The position numbers and the translations under genes are program-made. The notes below the pieces were generated by a model. The model worked only from the letters and a program-made list of their open reading frames with translations. It made no database searches and was not told the origin of the DNA. Source: DATJBC01 sp035515515 (GTDB taxonomy: Bacteria > Actinomycetota > Acidimicrobiia > Acidimicrobiales > UBA8190). From it: a DNA stretch of 8,114 bases. Location: contig DATJBC010000100.1 in assembly GCA_035515515.1 (NCBI GenBank), forward strand, positions 1-8,114. Reading direction: 5' to 3'. Below, piece after piece: positions 1 to 6,548 of the stretch. Each line of letters opens with the position of its first letter. Within the stretch, counting starts at the first letter, position 1.

Positions 1-1314
1 GCCACGGCGGCCGTCGTGGGCCTGGGGCCGCTGGGCCTGGCACCGAGGGGCCGCAGCGCGCCGCTGCGGTGGACGCGCCGGCTGCGCACGCTCGCCGTGG
101 TGTGGGGCGCGCTCGTGGCGGGCGCCGTGGCGGGCGGCGTCGTGGCGGGCGCCGGCCCCCTGTCGGCGGCGGCGGCGGCCGTGGTGGCGCCGGCGCTGGT
201 CGACCTGGCCTGCCTGCTCACGGCGCCCCTCGAAGTGCGCCTGGCCGGCGCGCACGTGGCGCGCGCCGCGGCGCGCCTGCGCCGGGTGCACCCGACGGTG
301 GTGGCCATCACCGGCTCCTACGGCAAGACCACGACGAAGGGGTACGTGGCCCACCTCGTGGCCGCCCGGCACGCGGTGGTCGCCACCCCGGCCAGCTTCA
401 ACAACCGCGCCGGGCTGGCCCGCACGGTGAACGAGCACCTGGGCGAGGACACGGAGGTGTTCGTGGCCGAGATGGGGACCTACGCCAAGGGCGAGATCGC
501 CGACTTGTGCTCGTGGGTCACCCCCGACATCGCCGTGCTGACCGCCATCGGCCCCGTGCACCTGGAGCGCTTCGGCTCCGAGGCGCGCGTGCTCGAGGCC
601 AAGGAGGAGATCTTCGAGCGGGCCGCGTGCGCCGTGGTGGTTGTGGACGACGAGCGCCTGGCGCGGGCCGCCGACCGCTGCGCGGGCCGGGGCCTCAAGG
701 TGTGGCGCGTCTCGGCCCGTCGGCGCGACGCGGACGTGTTCGCCGGCGCCGAGGACGGCGCCCTGTCGGTATGGGTTGGCGGCCGGCCCGTGGCCGAGCG
801 CCTCCCGGTGGACGTGCGTCCCGAGAACGTGGCGGCGGCGGTGGCCGTGGCGCTCGAGCTCGGCGTGCCCGCCGAGGAGATCGGACGGTTGCTGCCCACG
901 CTGCCCGGCGCTCCCCACCGTCTCGAGCGTTCGGTGAGCGCCGGTGGCGTCGTGGTCCTCGACGACACCTACAACGCCAACCCCGCCGGGGCACGGGTGG
1001 CGCTGGCCACGTTCGAGCGGGCGGGGGCCGCCGCGCGCCGCCGCGTCGTGGTGACCCCGGGCATGGTGGAGCTGGGCCCGCGTCAGGGCGACGAGAACGC
1101 CCGCTTCGGCGCGCAGGCCGCCGCGGTGGCCACCGACGTGGTGGTGGTGGGGCGCACCAACCGCCGGGCCCTGGTGCGCGGCGCGCGCCACGGCGCCGGT
1201 GCCCGCGTGGTGACCGTGGCCACGCGCCAGCGGGCCACGGCGTGGGTGCGCGAGCAACTCGGGCACGGCGACGTGGTGCTGTACGAGAACGACCTGCCCG
1301 ACCACTACCCTTGA
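1..1314 (+). CDS. Membrane-anchored MurF-like Mur ligase (5' end probably outside window)
   Basis: An ATP-dependent amide ligase of the Mur family, closest in motifs to MurF, which joins D-Ala-D-Ala to the UDP-MurNAc tripeptide. Residues are counted from the GTG at 16. Visible motifs are the P-loop TGSYGKTTTK (99-108), SFNNRAG (128-133), EMG (152-154), IGPVHLERFGS (178-188), the likely carbamylated lysine in EAKEEIF (K196), DDTYNANP (316-323, the MurF signature) and GMVELG (349-354). Instead of the usual N-terminal UDP-substrate domain, residues about 24-70 form one or two hydrophobic, probably membrane-spanning segments. The frame is open to base 1 and the GTG at 16 has no Shine-Dalgarno, so the true start is probably upstream. 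The C-terminus ends ENDLPDHYP rather than in a typical MurF tail. A Ddl-like gene follows 52 bases later, which supports a dipeptide-adding role. Mur-ligase identity is firm; the exact substrate is inference. Confidence 0.87.
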   Translation, partial: ATAAVVGLGPLGLAPRGRSAPLRWTRRLRTLAVVWGALVAGAVAGGVVAGAGPLSAAAAAVVAPALVDLACLLTAPLEVRLAGAHVARAAARLRRVHPTVVAITGSYGKTTTKGYVAHLVAARHAVVATPASFNNRAGLARTVNEHLGEDTEVFVAEMGTYAKGEIADLCSWVTPDIAVLTAIGPVHLERFGSEARVLEAKEEIFERAACAVVVVDDERLARAADRCAGRGLKVWRVSARRRDADVFAGAEDGALSVWVGGRPVAERLPVDVRPENVAAAVAVALELGVPAEEIGRLLPTLPGAPHRLERSVSAGGVVVLDDTYNANPAGARVALATFERAGAAARRRVVVTPGMVELGPRQGDENARFGAQAAAVATDVVVVGRTNRRALVRGARHGAGARVVTVATRQRATAWVREQLGHGDVVLYENDLPDHYP

Positions 1315-1353
1315 GCGGCCCCCGGGAGCGGACCGATGGGGGACGACCGAGCC

Positions 1354-1358
1354 AGGAG
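1354..1358 (+). promoter_or_regulatory. Shine-Dalgarno that fixes a TTG start
   Basis: AGGAG lies 8 bases before the TTG at 1367. This is the only good ribosome binding site near the 5' end of the Ddl-like gene. The protein beginning there reaches its conserved FGGPSPEH motif after 14 residues, as expected for the family. It therefore supports the TTG start over other possible starts. Confidence 0.7.
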
Positions 1359-1366
1359 CACGCCCG

Positions 1367-2503
1367 TTGGACCCCATCAGCGCCCGTCAGGCCCGCGTGG
1401 CCGTCGTCTTCGGGGGCCCCTCCCCCGAGCACGACGTCAGCATCCTGACCGGGCTGCAGGCCGCGCGGGCCCTGCTCGAGGCGCGCCCCGGGCTCGTGGC
1501 GCTGTACTGGGGGAAGACCGGCCGCTTCCACCACGTCGACGCCTCGCTCGAGGCGGCCGCCTTCATCGACGGGGTCCCGGACGGCGCCCAGGCGGTGCGC
1601 CTGGTGACGGGGGGCGAGGACGGCGGGTTCGCCACGAGCGGGGGGCGCCTGGGGCGGAGCCGGACGCTGCCCGTCGACGTGGTCGTGAACTGCTGCCACG
1701 GGGGGCCCGGTGAGAACGGTGCGCTGCAGGGCGCGCTGGACCTGGCCGGCGTGGCCTACACGGGCCCGAGCGCGGCGGGGGCCGCCCTGGGCATGGACAA
1801 GCTGGCCTTCGCCGGCATGGCAGGGGCCGCCGGACTCCCCGTGCTGCCGCGCGTGCTGCTGCGGGCGGACGACGAGGACCCGGGGTTCCCCGGCCCCTAC
1901 ATCGTGAAACCGCGCTACGGCGGGTCCTCCATCGGCGTGGAGGTGGTGGCCGACCTGGGCACCGCCCAGGCGCGCCTGGGCGCCAACCCCCACCTGCGTG
2001 CGGGCGCCGTCGTCGAGCCCTATCGACCCGACCTGTTCGACCTCAACGTGGCCGTGCGCACCTGGCCCGGCCTCGAGCTCTCCGCCATCGAGCGTCCCCT
2101 GCGCTCCGACGGTGGCGGTGAGATCCTGGGCTACGCCGACAAGTACGTGGGGTCCGAGGGCATGGCCAGCGCCCCCCGGGAGCTGCCCGCCCGCCTCCCC
2201 GCCGCCCTCGCCGCCGCCATCGCCGGCGCGGCGCGCGCGGTCACCGAGCTCAGCGCGGCGCGTGGCGTGGCGCGCATCGACTTCCTCTCCGACGGCGCCG
2301 GCGCCTTCTTCGTGAACGAGGTCAACACCGTCCCTGGGTCGCTGGCGCGCTACCTGTGGGTCGACCCGCCCGTGCCGTTCGCGGCGCTGTTGGAGTCGCT
2401 CATCGAGGAGGCGCTCGTGGCGCCGGCCGTCCGAGCCAGCGCGGCCGGCGCCGACGGCACCGTGCTGCGCAAGGCCGGGGGCATCGCCGGCAAGCTCGCC
2501 TAG
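1367..2503 (+). CDS. D-alanine--D-alanine ligase-like ATP-grasp enzyme
   Basis: A 378-residue ATP-grasp ligase related to Ddl, which condenses two D-alanines using ATP in the cytoplasm. The family path is visible in order: VVFGGPSPEHDVS (13-25, E21 matching E. coli DdlB E15), HGGPGENGALQG (111-122), MDK (143-145), IVKPRYGGSSIGV (179-191; K181 and S187), ADKY (257-260; K259-Y260 matching the Ddl omega-loop Lys-Tyr, so not VanA-like His), R303-x-D305, and NEVNTVPG (317-324; metal ligands E318 and N320). Differences from ordinary Ddl are FDLNVAV where gREitVaV is usual, and PGSLARYLW where Ddl has a PGmTxxSLxP-type loop that holds the carboxylate of the second D-Ala. The protein is slightly long for Ddl, with an Ala/Gly-rich tail. 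It lies just downstream of the MurF-like gene and is probably co-transcribed. It is either a Ddl or a specialised paralogue making a different dipeptide. Confidence 0.88.
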   Translation: MDPISARQARVAVVFGGPSPEHDVSILTGLQAARALLEARPGLVALYWGKTGRFHHVDASLEAAAFIDGVPDGAQAVRLVTGGEDGGFATSGGRLGRSRTLPVDVVVNCCHGGPGENGALQGALDLAGVAYTGPSAAGAALGMDKLAFAGMAGAAGLPVLPRVLLRADDEDPGFPGPYIVKPRYGGSSIGVEVVADLGTAQARLGANPHLRAGAVVEPYRPDLFDLNVAVRTWPGLELSAIERPLRSDGGGEILGYADKYVGSEGMASAPRELPARLPAALAAAIAGAARAVTELSAARGVARIDFLSDGAGAFFVNEVNTVPGSLARYLWVDPPVPFAALLESLIEEALVAPAVRASAAGADGTVLRKAGGIAGKLA

Positions 2504-2521
2504 CGCCGCCCCGCCGGCCCC

Positions 2522-2545
2522 GGGGTGCCGGGCGACCAGCACCCC
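2522..2545. terminator. Hairpin between the Ddl-like and PH-domain genes
   Basis: GGGGTGC (2522-2528) and GCACCCC (2539-2545) form a perfect 7-bp stem with a 10-base loop, 18 bases after the Ddl-like stop. No true U-run follows, only the slightly AT-rich ATTACATTT. It could terminate the upstream operon or act as an operator just above the next promoter. An overlapping alternative stem (CCGGC 2514-2518 with GCCGG 2527-2531) is also possible. Confidence 0.4.
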
Positions 2546-2551
2546 CAGGAT

Positions 2552-2557
2552 TACATT
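2552..2557 (+). promoter_or_regulatory. Candidate -10 box for a leaderless PH-domain transcript
   Basis: TACATT fits the TANNNT pattern of actinobacterial -10 elements and sits in the only AT-rich island of this gap. It ends 8 bases before the ATG at 2566, so transcription would start at or next to the start codon. No convincing -35 hexamer is seen. The lack of a well-spaced Shine-Dalgarno for that ATG agrees with leaderless translation. Confidence 0.35.
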
Positions 2558-2565
2558 TGGGGCGC

Positions 2566-3264
2566 ATGCCCTTCCCCCGCCGGCTGCTCACCGAGGACGA
2601 GGAAGTCGTCGTCGAGCTCCGTCCCCACTGGGCCTTCCTGGGGTGGCCCCTCGTGTCGGCGGTGGGGGCGGTGGCGCTGGCCATCGCCGTGCTGGTGGCG
2701 TTCTCGAAGGCGCCGGCGGGGGTGATGTACGTGCTCCTCGTCCTGGTGGGGGGGACGGCGCTGTGGCTGGGGGGGCGCCTGGTGCGGTGGTTCGCCACCA
2801 CGCTGGTGGTCACCAACACCCGCATCGTCCAGCGCTCGGGCGTGTTGGCGCGCAACGGCTTCGAGCTGCGCCTCGAGCGCGTCAACCAGCTCTCGTACCA
2901 CCAGAGCATCGTCGACCGGGTCTTCCGCACCGGGGAGCTGCACGTCGAGATGGGCGGCGAGACCGGCGTGGTGATCTTCGACCACGTGCCCCGGCCGGCG
3001 GCGGTGCAGAGCGTGATCACCGAGCAGATCAACGCCCTGCACCGCGGGCACGCGGCCGCCTCCGACAGCACCTGGGAGGTCGAGCCCGGGCCCGGTCCGA
3101 CGGGCGACACCCCGCCCTCGGGGACGACCCGGGTGGCGCGGACCGCGTTCGAGGAGGGGTCGGTGGCGGGCCGGCTGGTGGAGCTCGACGAGCTGCGGCG
3201 CCGGGGGATCCTGACCGACGCGGAGTTCGCCTCCAAGAAGGCCGAGCTGCTCGACCGCCTGTGA
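2566..3264 (+). CDS. Membrane protein with bacterial PH domain and C-terminal SHOCT domain
   Basis: A 232-residue protein of unknown precise role. Two hydrophobic segments (about 23-46 and 50-72) form a membrane hairpin. A YdbT/DUF304-type bacterial PH domain follows (about 75-155), with the family pattern TTLVVTNTRIVQRSG, then LERVNQLSYHQSIVDRVF, then GELHVEMGG. Next comes a Gly/Pro/Thr-rich linker (about 163-190), and residues about 198-231 (GRLVELDELRRRGILTDAEF...KAELL) are a SHOCT domain, a short helical module usually at protein termini. The ATG gives the expected opening MPFPRRLLTEDEEVV. A TTG at 2557 with AGGA 6 bases upstream would add only three residues and is the alternative start. 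The gene lies alone between the Mur/Ddl pair and convergent galK. Domain identities are well supported; function is not known. Confidence 0.88.
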   Translation: MPFPRRLLTEDEEVVVELRPHWAFLGWPLVSAVGAVALAIAVLVAFSKAPAGVMYVLLVLVGGTALWLGGRLVRWFATTLVVTNTRIVQRSGVLARNGFELRLERVNQLSYHQSIVDRVFRTGELHVEMGGETGVVIFDHVPRPAAVQSVITEQINALHRGHAAASDSTWEVEPGPGPTGDTPPSGTTRVARTAFEEGSVAGRLVELDELRRRGILTDAEFASKKAELLDRL

Positions 3265-3280
3265 GCGCCCGCGGGGCGTT
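3264..3280. terminator. Short GC hairpin between convergent genes
   Basis: The 15-base gap between two converging stop codons reads as a stem AGCGCCC/GGGCGTT with loop GCG. It has seven pairs including one G-T wobble and uses the edge of each stop codon. No T-run lies on either side, so it is at best a weak bidirectional terminator. Confidence 0.25.
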
Positions 3281-4344
3281 CAGCCCGGGAGCAGCGCGGC
3301 GCCCTCCGACGCCCGCACCCGCCACGCCGGCGCGGGCAGGCCGCCCACCTCCAGGGCGCCCGCCTCGGCCAGCGCCACCACGCACCCGCCGAAGCCCGCC
3401 CCGGTGAGGCGGGCCCCCAGGACGCCGGGCCGGCCCACCAGCATGGCCACCAGCTCGTCCAGCGCCGGCGTCGACACCTCGAAGTCGCTGGCCAGGCTGC
3501 GGTGGCTCTCGGTCATGAGACGACCGGCGGCGACGACGTCGCCGGCCCCGAAGGCCTCCACCACGGCGCGCACCCGGGCGCACTCGCTCACCACGTGCCG
3601 CACCCGCCGCCGCAGCACGGCGTCGGGGATGGCGCCCGCGGACGGCGCGTCGAGGAGCCCGAGGGGGCCCAGGCCGGCGGCGGCGGCGTCGCACTCGGCG
3701 CGCCGGGTGGCGTAGGGGGAGCGGCCCAGCGAGCGCGTCTCGCCCGAGTGGACCACGAACACCTCGAGGCCCCCGGGGATGCCCACGGGCTCGTAGGTGA
3801 GGGCCGCGAAGTCGATGAGCAGCGCGCAGTCCCTCGAGCCGGCGATCTCCACGATCTGGTCCATGAGCCCGCCGGGCACGCCCGAGGCGGCCTCCTCGGC
3901 GCGCTGGCAGGTGCGCGCCATGCTGAGGGCGTCGGACTCGAGGCCGAAGGCGAGCGCACAGGCCACCACCAGCGCCGTGCTCGACGACAGGCCCGCGCCG
4001 ACGGGGAGCGTGGTCGTCACCGACCCCGTCCCGCCGCGGCCGGGGCGCACGATGGCGACGGCCCCGGCCACGAAGCGCGCCCAGGGGGGCTCCAGCGCCT
4101 GCAGCGCCGCGGGGTCGAGGGCCACGTCGAGGTCCACGGCGGCCGGATCGGAGGCGTGCTCGGAGTGCAGCACCACGCGCCGGGAGGCGTCGGGCGTGAA
4201 GCGCACCGTGGTCCCCAGGTCGATGGCCATGGGGAGCGCCACGCCGTCGTTGTAGTCGGTGTGGTCGCCGATCAGGTTGACCCGCCCCGGGCTGTGGGCC
4301 CGCACGGCGCCGGCCTCGAGGGGTGGGCCCGGGTGCTCGGTCAT
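3280..4344 (-). CDS. galK: Galactokinase (GHMP kinase)
   Basis: A 354-residue sugar kinase that phosphorylates galactose at C1 with ATP, the first committed step of the Leloir pathway. Visible elements are the galactokinase signature GRVNLIGDHTDYND (20-33), GHMP motif 2 LPVGAGLSSSTAL (113-125), the catalytic-aspartate region GVPGGLMDQ (155-163, D162), MTESHRSLASDFEVSTPALD (267-286), and motif 3 GARLTGAGFGGC (300-311). The signature carries Asp (D27) where E. coli and human enzymes have Glu (GEHTDY), a conservative change. Length is slightly below the usual 380-390. The ATG at 4344 gives the natural N-terminus; no clear Shine-Dalgarno precedes it. The gene converges on the PH-domain gene and diverges from the hydrolase; no galT, galE or sugar transporter is in the window. 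A related GHMP sugar kinase is possible but less likely. Confidence 0.92.
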   Translation of the reverse strand: MTEHPGPPLEAGAVRAHSPGRVNLIGDHTDYNDGVALPMAIDLGTTVRFTPDASRRVVLHSEHASDPAAVDLDVALDPAALQALEPPWARFVAGAVAIVRPGRGGTGSVTTTLPVGAGLSSSTALVVACALAFGLESDALSMARTCQRAEEAASGVPGGLMDQIVEIAGSRDCALLIDFAALTYEPVGIPGGLEVFVVHSGETRSLGRSPYATRRAECDAAAAGLGPLGLLDAPSAGAIPDAVLRRRVRHVVSECARVRAVVEAFGAGDVVAAGRLMTESHRSLASDFEVSTPALDELVAMLVGRPGVLGARLTGAGFGGCVVALAEAGALEVGGLPAPAWRVRASEGAALLPG

Positions 4345-4371
4345 GGTGGCGCGAGCATGGCACGACCGGGT

Positions 4372-4400
4372 TTGACCCTCGGCGCCCGGCGGGACAGCAT
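4372..4400 (+). promoter_or_regulatory. Promoter for the hydrolase-racemase operon
   Basis: A good -35 TTGACC (4372-4377) is followed, after 17 bases, by CAGCAT (4395-4400), a weak -10. Transcription would begin about 7 bases downstream, at the ATG at 4408, giving a leaderless message. The ATG has no Shine-Dalgarno. This promoter would exclude the alternative in-frame ATG at 4357. Confidence 0.4.
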
Positions 4401-4407
4401 CCCGGGC

Positions 4408-5337
4408 ATGGAGAGCGCCCCGCGCTTCATCGACGTCGGCGAGGTGTCGTTGTGCTACGACCTCATGGGGTCGGCGCCGGACCCCGTCATCGTGCTCGTG
4501 TCGGGGCTGGGCAGCTCGCTCATCGGGTGGGACGACGAGTTCTGCGCCCTGCTCGTGTCCGAGGGCTTCCGGGTGCTGCGCTTCGACAACCGCGACGCGG
4601 GGCTGTCCACGCGCATCACCGGGGCACCGGCCTTCGACCTCAAGGCGCTGCGGGCCGGCGAGGGCAACGCCGCCTACACCCTGTACGACATGGCGGGCGA
4701 CGTGGCCGGCCTGCTCGGCGCCCTCGACATCGACAGCGCCCACGTGGTGGGCAGGTCGATGGGGGGCATGATCGTCCAGGCGCTGGCCATCGCCCACCCC
4801 GAGCGGGTGCGCAGCGTGTGCTCGATCATGTCGACCACCGGCGCCTCGGACGTCGGCACCCCCACGCCCGAGGCGTTGAAGATCCTCATGGCCAGGCCCC
4901 CCTCCGACCGCGACAGCTACGTCCGCACCGAGCTGGCCAACAGCCGCGTCATCGCCTCGCAGGGCGCGCTGGCCGACGACGCCTGGCGCGCCGAGCGCTT
5001 CGGGCGCTTGTTCGACCGGGGCATCGACCCCGACGCCACCGGGCGCCAGATCATGGCCATCGTGGCCTCGGGCGACCGCACGGCCGACCTGGGCCAGGTG
5101 CGCGCGCCGACGCTGGTCATCCACGGCGACGTCGACACCCTCGTGACGCCGTCGGGCGGGGAGGCCACGGCCCGCGCCATCCCCGGGGCGGAGCTCCTCG
5201 TGATCCCCGACATGGGACACGAGGTCCCCCCGGCGACCTTCGCCCAGGTGGCGGCGGCCATCGTGGCCAACGCCCGCAAGGGCGAGCACGCCCCCCCGGG
5301 CGGCCGGGCGGCGGGCGGCGCGGGGCCGACGCCGTGA
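4408..5337 (+). CDS. Alpha/beta-fold hydrolase, RdmC (aclacinomycin methylesterase)-like
   Basis: A 309-residue serine hydrolase of the alpha/beta fold, likely an esterase or a C-C or thioester hydrolase; the substrate cannot be read from sequence. Visible elements are the oxyanion-loop VSGLGSS (31-37), RFDNRDAGLSTR (58-69, typical of the RdmC-like group), nucleophile elbow VGRSMGG (114-120, S117), catalytic acid region HGDVDTLV (229-236, D233), and DMGHEVPP (258-265, H261). The full triad is present, so the enzyme should be active. The last about 19 residues are a Gly/Pro/Ala-rich tail. I prefer the ATG at 4408 because the family usually starts shortly before DVGEVSLCYD and a promoter ends just upstream; the ATG at 4357 would add 17 residues. 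The TGA stop overlaps the GTG start of the next gene, so both are translated together. Confidence 0.88.
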   Translation: MESAPRFIDVGEVSLCYDLMGSAPDPVIVLVSGLGSSLIGWDDEFCALLVSEGFRVLRFDNRDAGLSTRITGAPAFDLKALRAGEGNAAYTLYDMAGDVAGLLGALDIDSAHVVGRSMGGMIVQALAIAHPERVRSVCSIMSTTGASDVGTPTPEALKILMARPPSDRDSYVRTELANSRVIASQGALADDAWRAERFGRLFDRGIDPDATGRQIMAIVASGDRTADLGQVRAPTLVIHGDVDTLVTPSGGEATARAIPGAELLVIPDMGHEVPPATFAQVAAAIVANARKGEHAPPGGRAAGGAGPTP

Positions 5338-6479
5338 GGGGCCCCCTCGAGGGCGTCCGCATCGTGGAGTTGGCGGGGATCGGGCCCGGGCCCTACGCCT
5401 GCATGCTGCTGGCCGACGCCGGGGCCGACGTCCTGCGCGTGGACCGGGCCGTGGGGGCGCCCCTGCAGCCGTCGCAGGGTCCGCACTGGGACCTGCTCAA
5501 CCGCAGCCGCCCCTCGGTGGCGGTCAACCTCAAGCACGCCGCGGGCGTGGCCCTGGTCCTCGACCTCGTGGCGGAGGCCGACGGCCTCATCGAGGGCTGG
5601 CGACCCGGGGTGGCCGAGCGCCTGGGGGTCGGTCCCGAGCCCTGCATGGCGCGCAACGCCCGGCTCGTCTACGGCCGCATGACGGGATGGGGCCAGGACG
5701 GGCCGCTCGCCTCGGACGCCGGCCACGACATCGACTACATCGCCCTGGCGGGAGCGCTGTGGCCCATCGGGCGCGCCGGGGAGCGCCCGGTCCCCCCGCT
5801 CAACCTGGTGGGCGACTTCGGCGGAGGCGGCATGCTGCTCGCCTTCGGCATGTGCGCGGCGCTGCTGGAGGCCCAACGCTCGGGGCAGGGCCAGGTGGTG
5901 GACGCCGCCATGGTCGACGGCGCCGCCTCGCTCACCACCATGACGCACGCCTTCCGCCGCCTGGGCCTGTGGACCGAGGGTCGGGGCGTGAACGTCCTCG
6001 ACACGGGGGCGCCGTTCTACGAGGTCTACGACACCGCCGACGACAAGTGGTTCGCCATCGGGGCCATCGAGCCGCAGTTCTACGCCGCCCTGCTGGAGGT
6101 GCTCGGGCTCTCGGCCGACGAGCTGCCCCCGCAGAACGACCGGGCGCAGTGGCCCGCCATGAAGGAGCGCTTCGCGTCGGTGTTCCGCACCCGCACGCGC
6201 GACCAGTGGGCAGAAGCGTTCGCCGGCACCGACGCCTGCGGTGCCCCCGTCCTCTCCCCGTGGGAGGCCCACACCCATCCCCACAACGCGCAGCGCGCCA
6301 CCTTCGTGGAGGTGGAGGGCGTGGTGCAGCCCGCCCCGGCGCCGCGCTTCAGCCGCACCCCCGCCGCCGTGCACAGCCCGCCCCCGGTGGCCGGCCAGGA
6401 CACCGACGAGGCCCTGGCGGCGTGGGGCGTCGACGGCGAGCGGGTGGCGTCGCTGCGCGCCGAGGGCGCACTGGGCTGA
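5334..6479 (+). CDS. Alpha-methylacyl-CoA racemase / family III CoA-transferase
   Basis: A 381-residue member of the CaiB/BaiF family, closest in motifs to alpha-methylacyl-CoA racemase (AMACR; Mcr of Mycobacterium tuberculosis), which interconverts (2R)- and (2S)-methylacyl-CoAs before beta-oxidation. Conserved stretches are LEGVRIVELAGIGPGPY (5-21), WRPGVAERLG (89-98), MTGWGQDGP (116-124), GHDIDYIALAG (130-140), LNLVGDFGGGG (156-166) and AIEPQFYAALL (244-254). H131, D161 and E246 keep the spacing of the Mcr catalytic residues H126, D156 and E241, which favours a racemase over a CoA-transferase. The start is the GTG of a GTGA overlap with the upstream hydrolase stop, a standard translational-coupling arrangement; no other in-frame start fits better. 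Slightly longer than Mcr, mostly at the C-terminus. The substrate may be a branched fatty acid or a sterol or bile-acid side chain (inference). Confidence 0.92.
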   Translation: MRGPLEGVRIVELAGIGPGPYACMLLADAGADVLRVDRAVGAPLQPSQGPHWDLLNRSRPSVAVNLKHAAGVALVLDLVAEADGLIEGWRPGVAERLGVGPEPCMARNARLVYGRMTGWGQDGPLASDAGHDIDYIALAGALWPIGRAGERPVPPLNLVGDFGGGGMLLAFGMCAALLEAQRSGQGQVVDAAMVDGAASLTTMTHAFRRLGLWTEGRGVNVLDTGAPFYEVYDTADDKWFAIGAIEPQFYAALLEVLGLSADELPPQNDRAQWPAMKERFASVFRTRTRDQWAEAFAGTDACGAPVLSPWEAHTHPHNAQRATFVEVEGVVQPAPAPRFSRTPAAVHSPPPVAGQDTDEALAAWGVDGERVASLRAEGALG

Positions 6480-6492
6480 ACCGGGCGGGCTG

Positions 6493-6547
6493 GCCGCTCG
6501 GCGGGGCCCCGCCGGTGGCTCAGCGGGCGCGGGGTGGGCCGAGCGGC
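6493..6547. terminator. Nested inverted repeat, probable bidirectional terminator
   Basis: GCCGCTCGGC (6493-6502) and GCCGAGCGGC (6538-6547) are perfect 10-base inverted copies. Inside the loop side lies a perfect 14-base palindrome, GGCGGGGCCCCGCC (6500-6513). The structure starts 13 bases after the racemase stop and ends one base before the stop of the convergent Lrp-like gene, so it fits a shared terminator. There is no T-run on either side, as often in very GC-rich actinomycetes. The two stems overlap by three bases and may be alternatives. Confidence 0.5.
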
Positions 6548-6548
6548 G

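Noticed and set aside
695..2542. Very long open frame on the - strand (about 615 codons) opposite the Mur and Ddl-like genes
   Set aside because: It is antisense to two genes with clear family motifs, is rich in Arg/Gly/Pro/His and shows no recognisable domain. Long antisense frames are expected at this GC content.
3502..4407. Long upstream + strand open frame continuous with the hydrolase frame
   Set aside because: It is the antisense reading of galK, with His/Gly/Arg-rich nonsense composition. The hydrolase fold starts just after 4408.
4357..4407. In-frame ATG at 4357 as an earlier hydrolase start
   Set aside because: It would add a basic 17-residue leader unlike the family, and the best -35 element (4372-4377) would then lie inside the coding sequence.
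4345..5289. Upstream extension of the galK frame on the - strand
   Set aside because: The frame stays open but lies antisense to the hydrolase gene. Galactokinase homology begins a few residues after the ATG at 4344.
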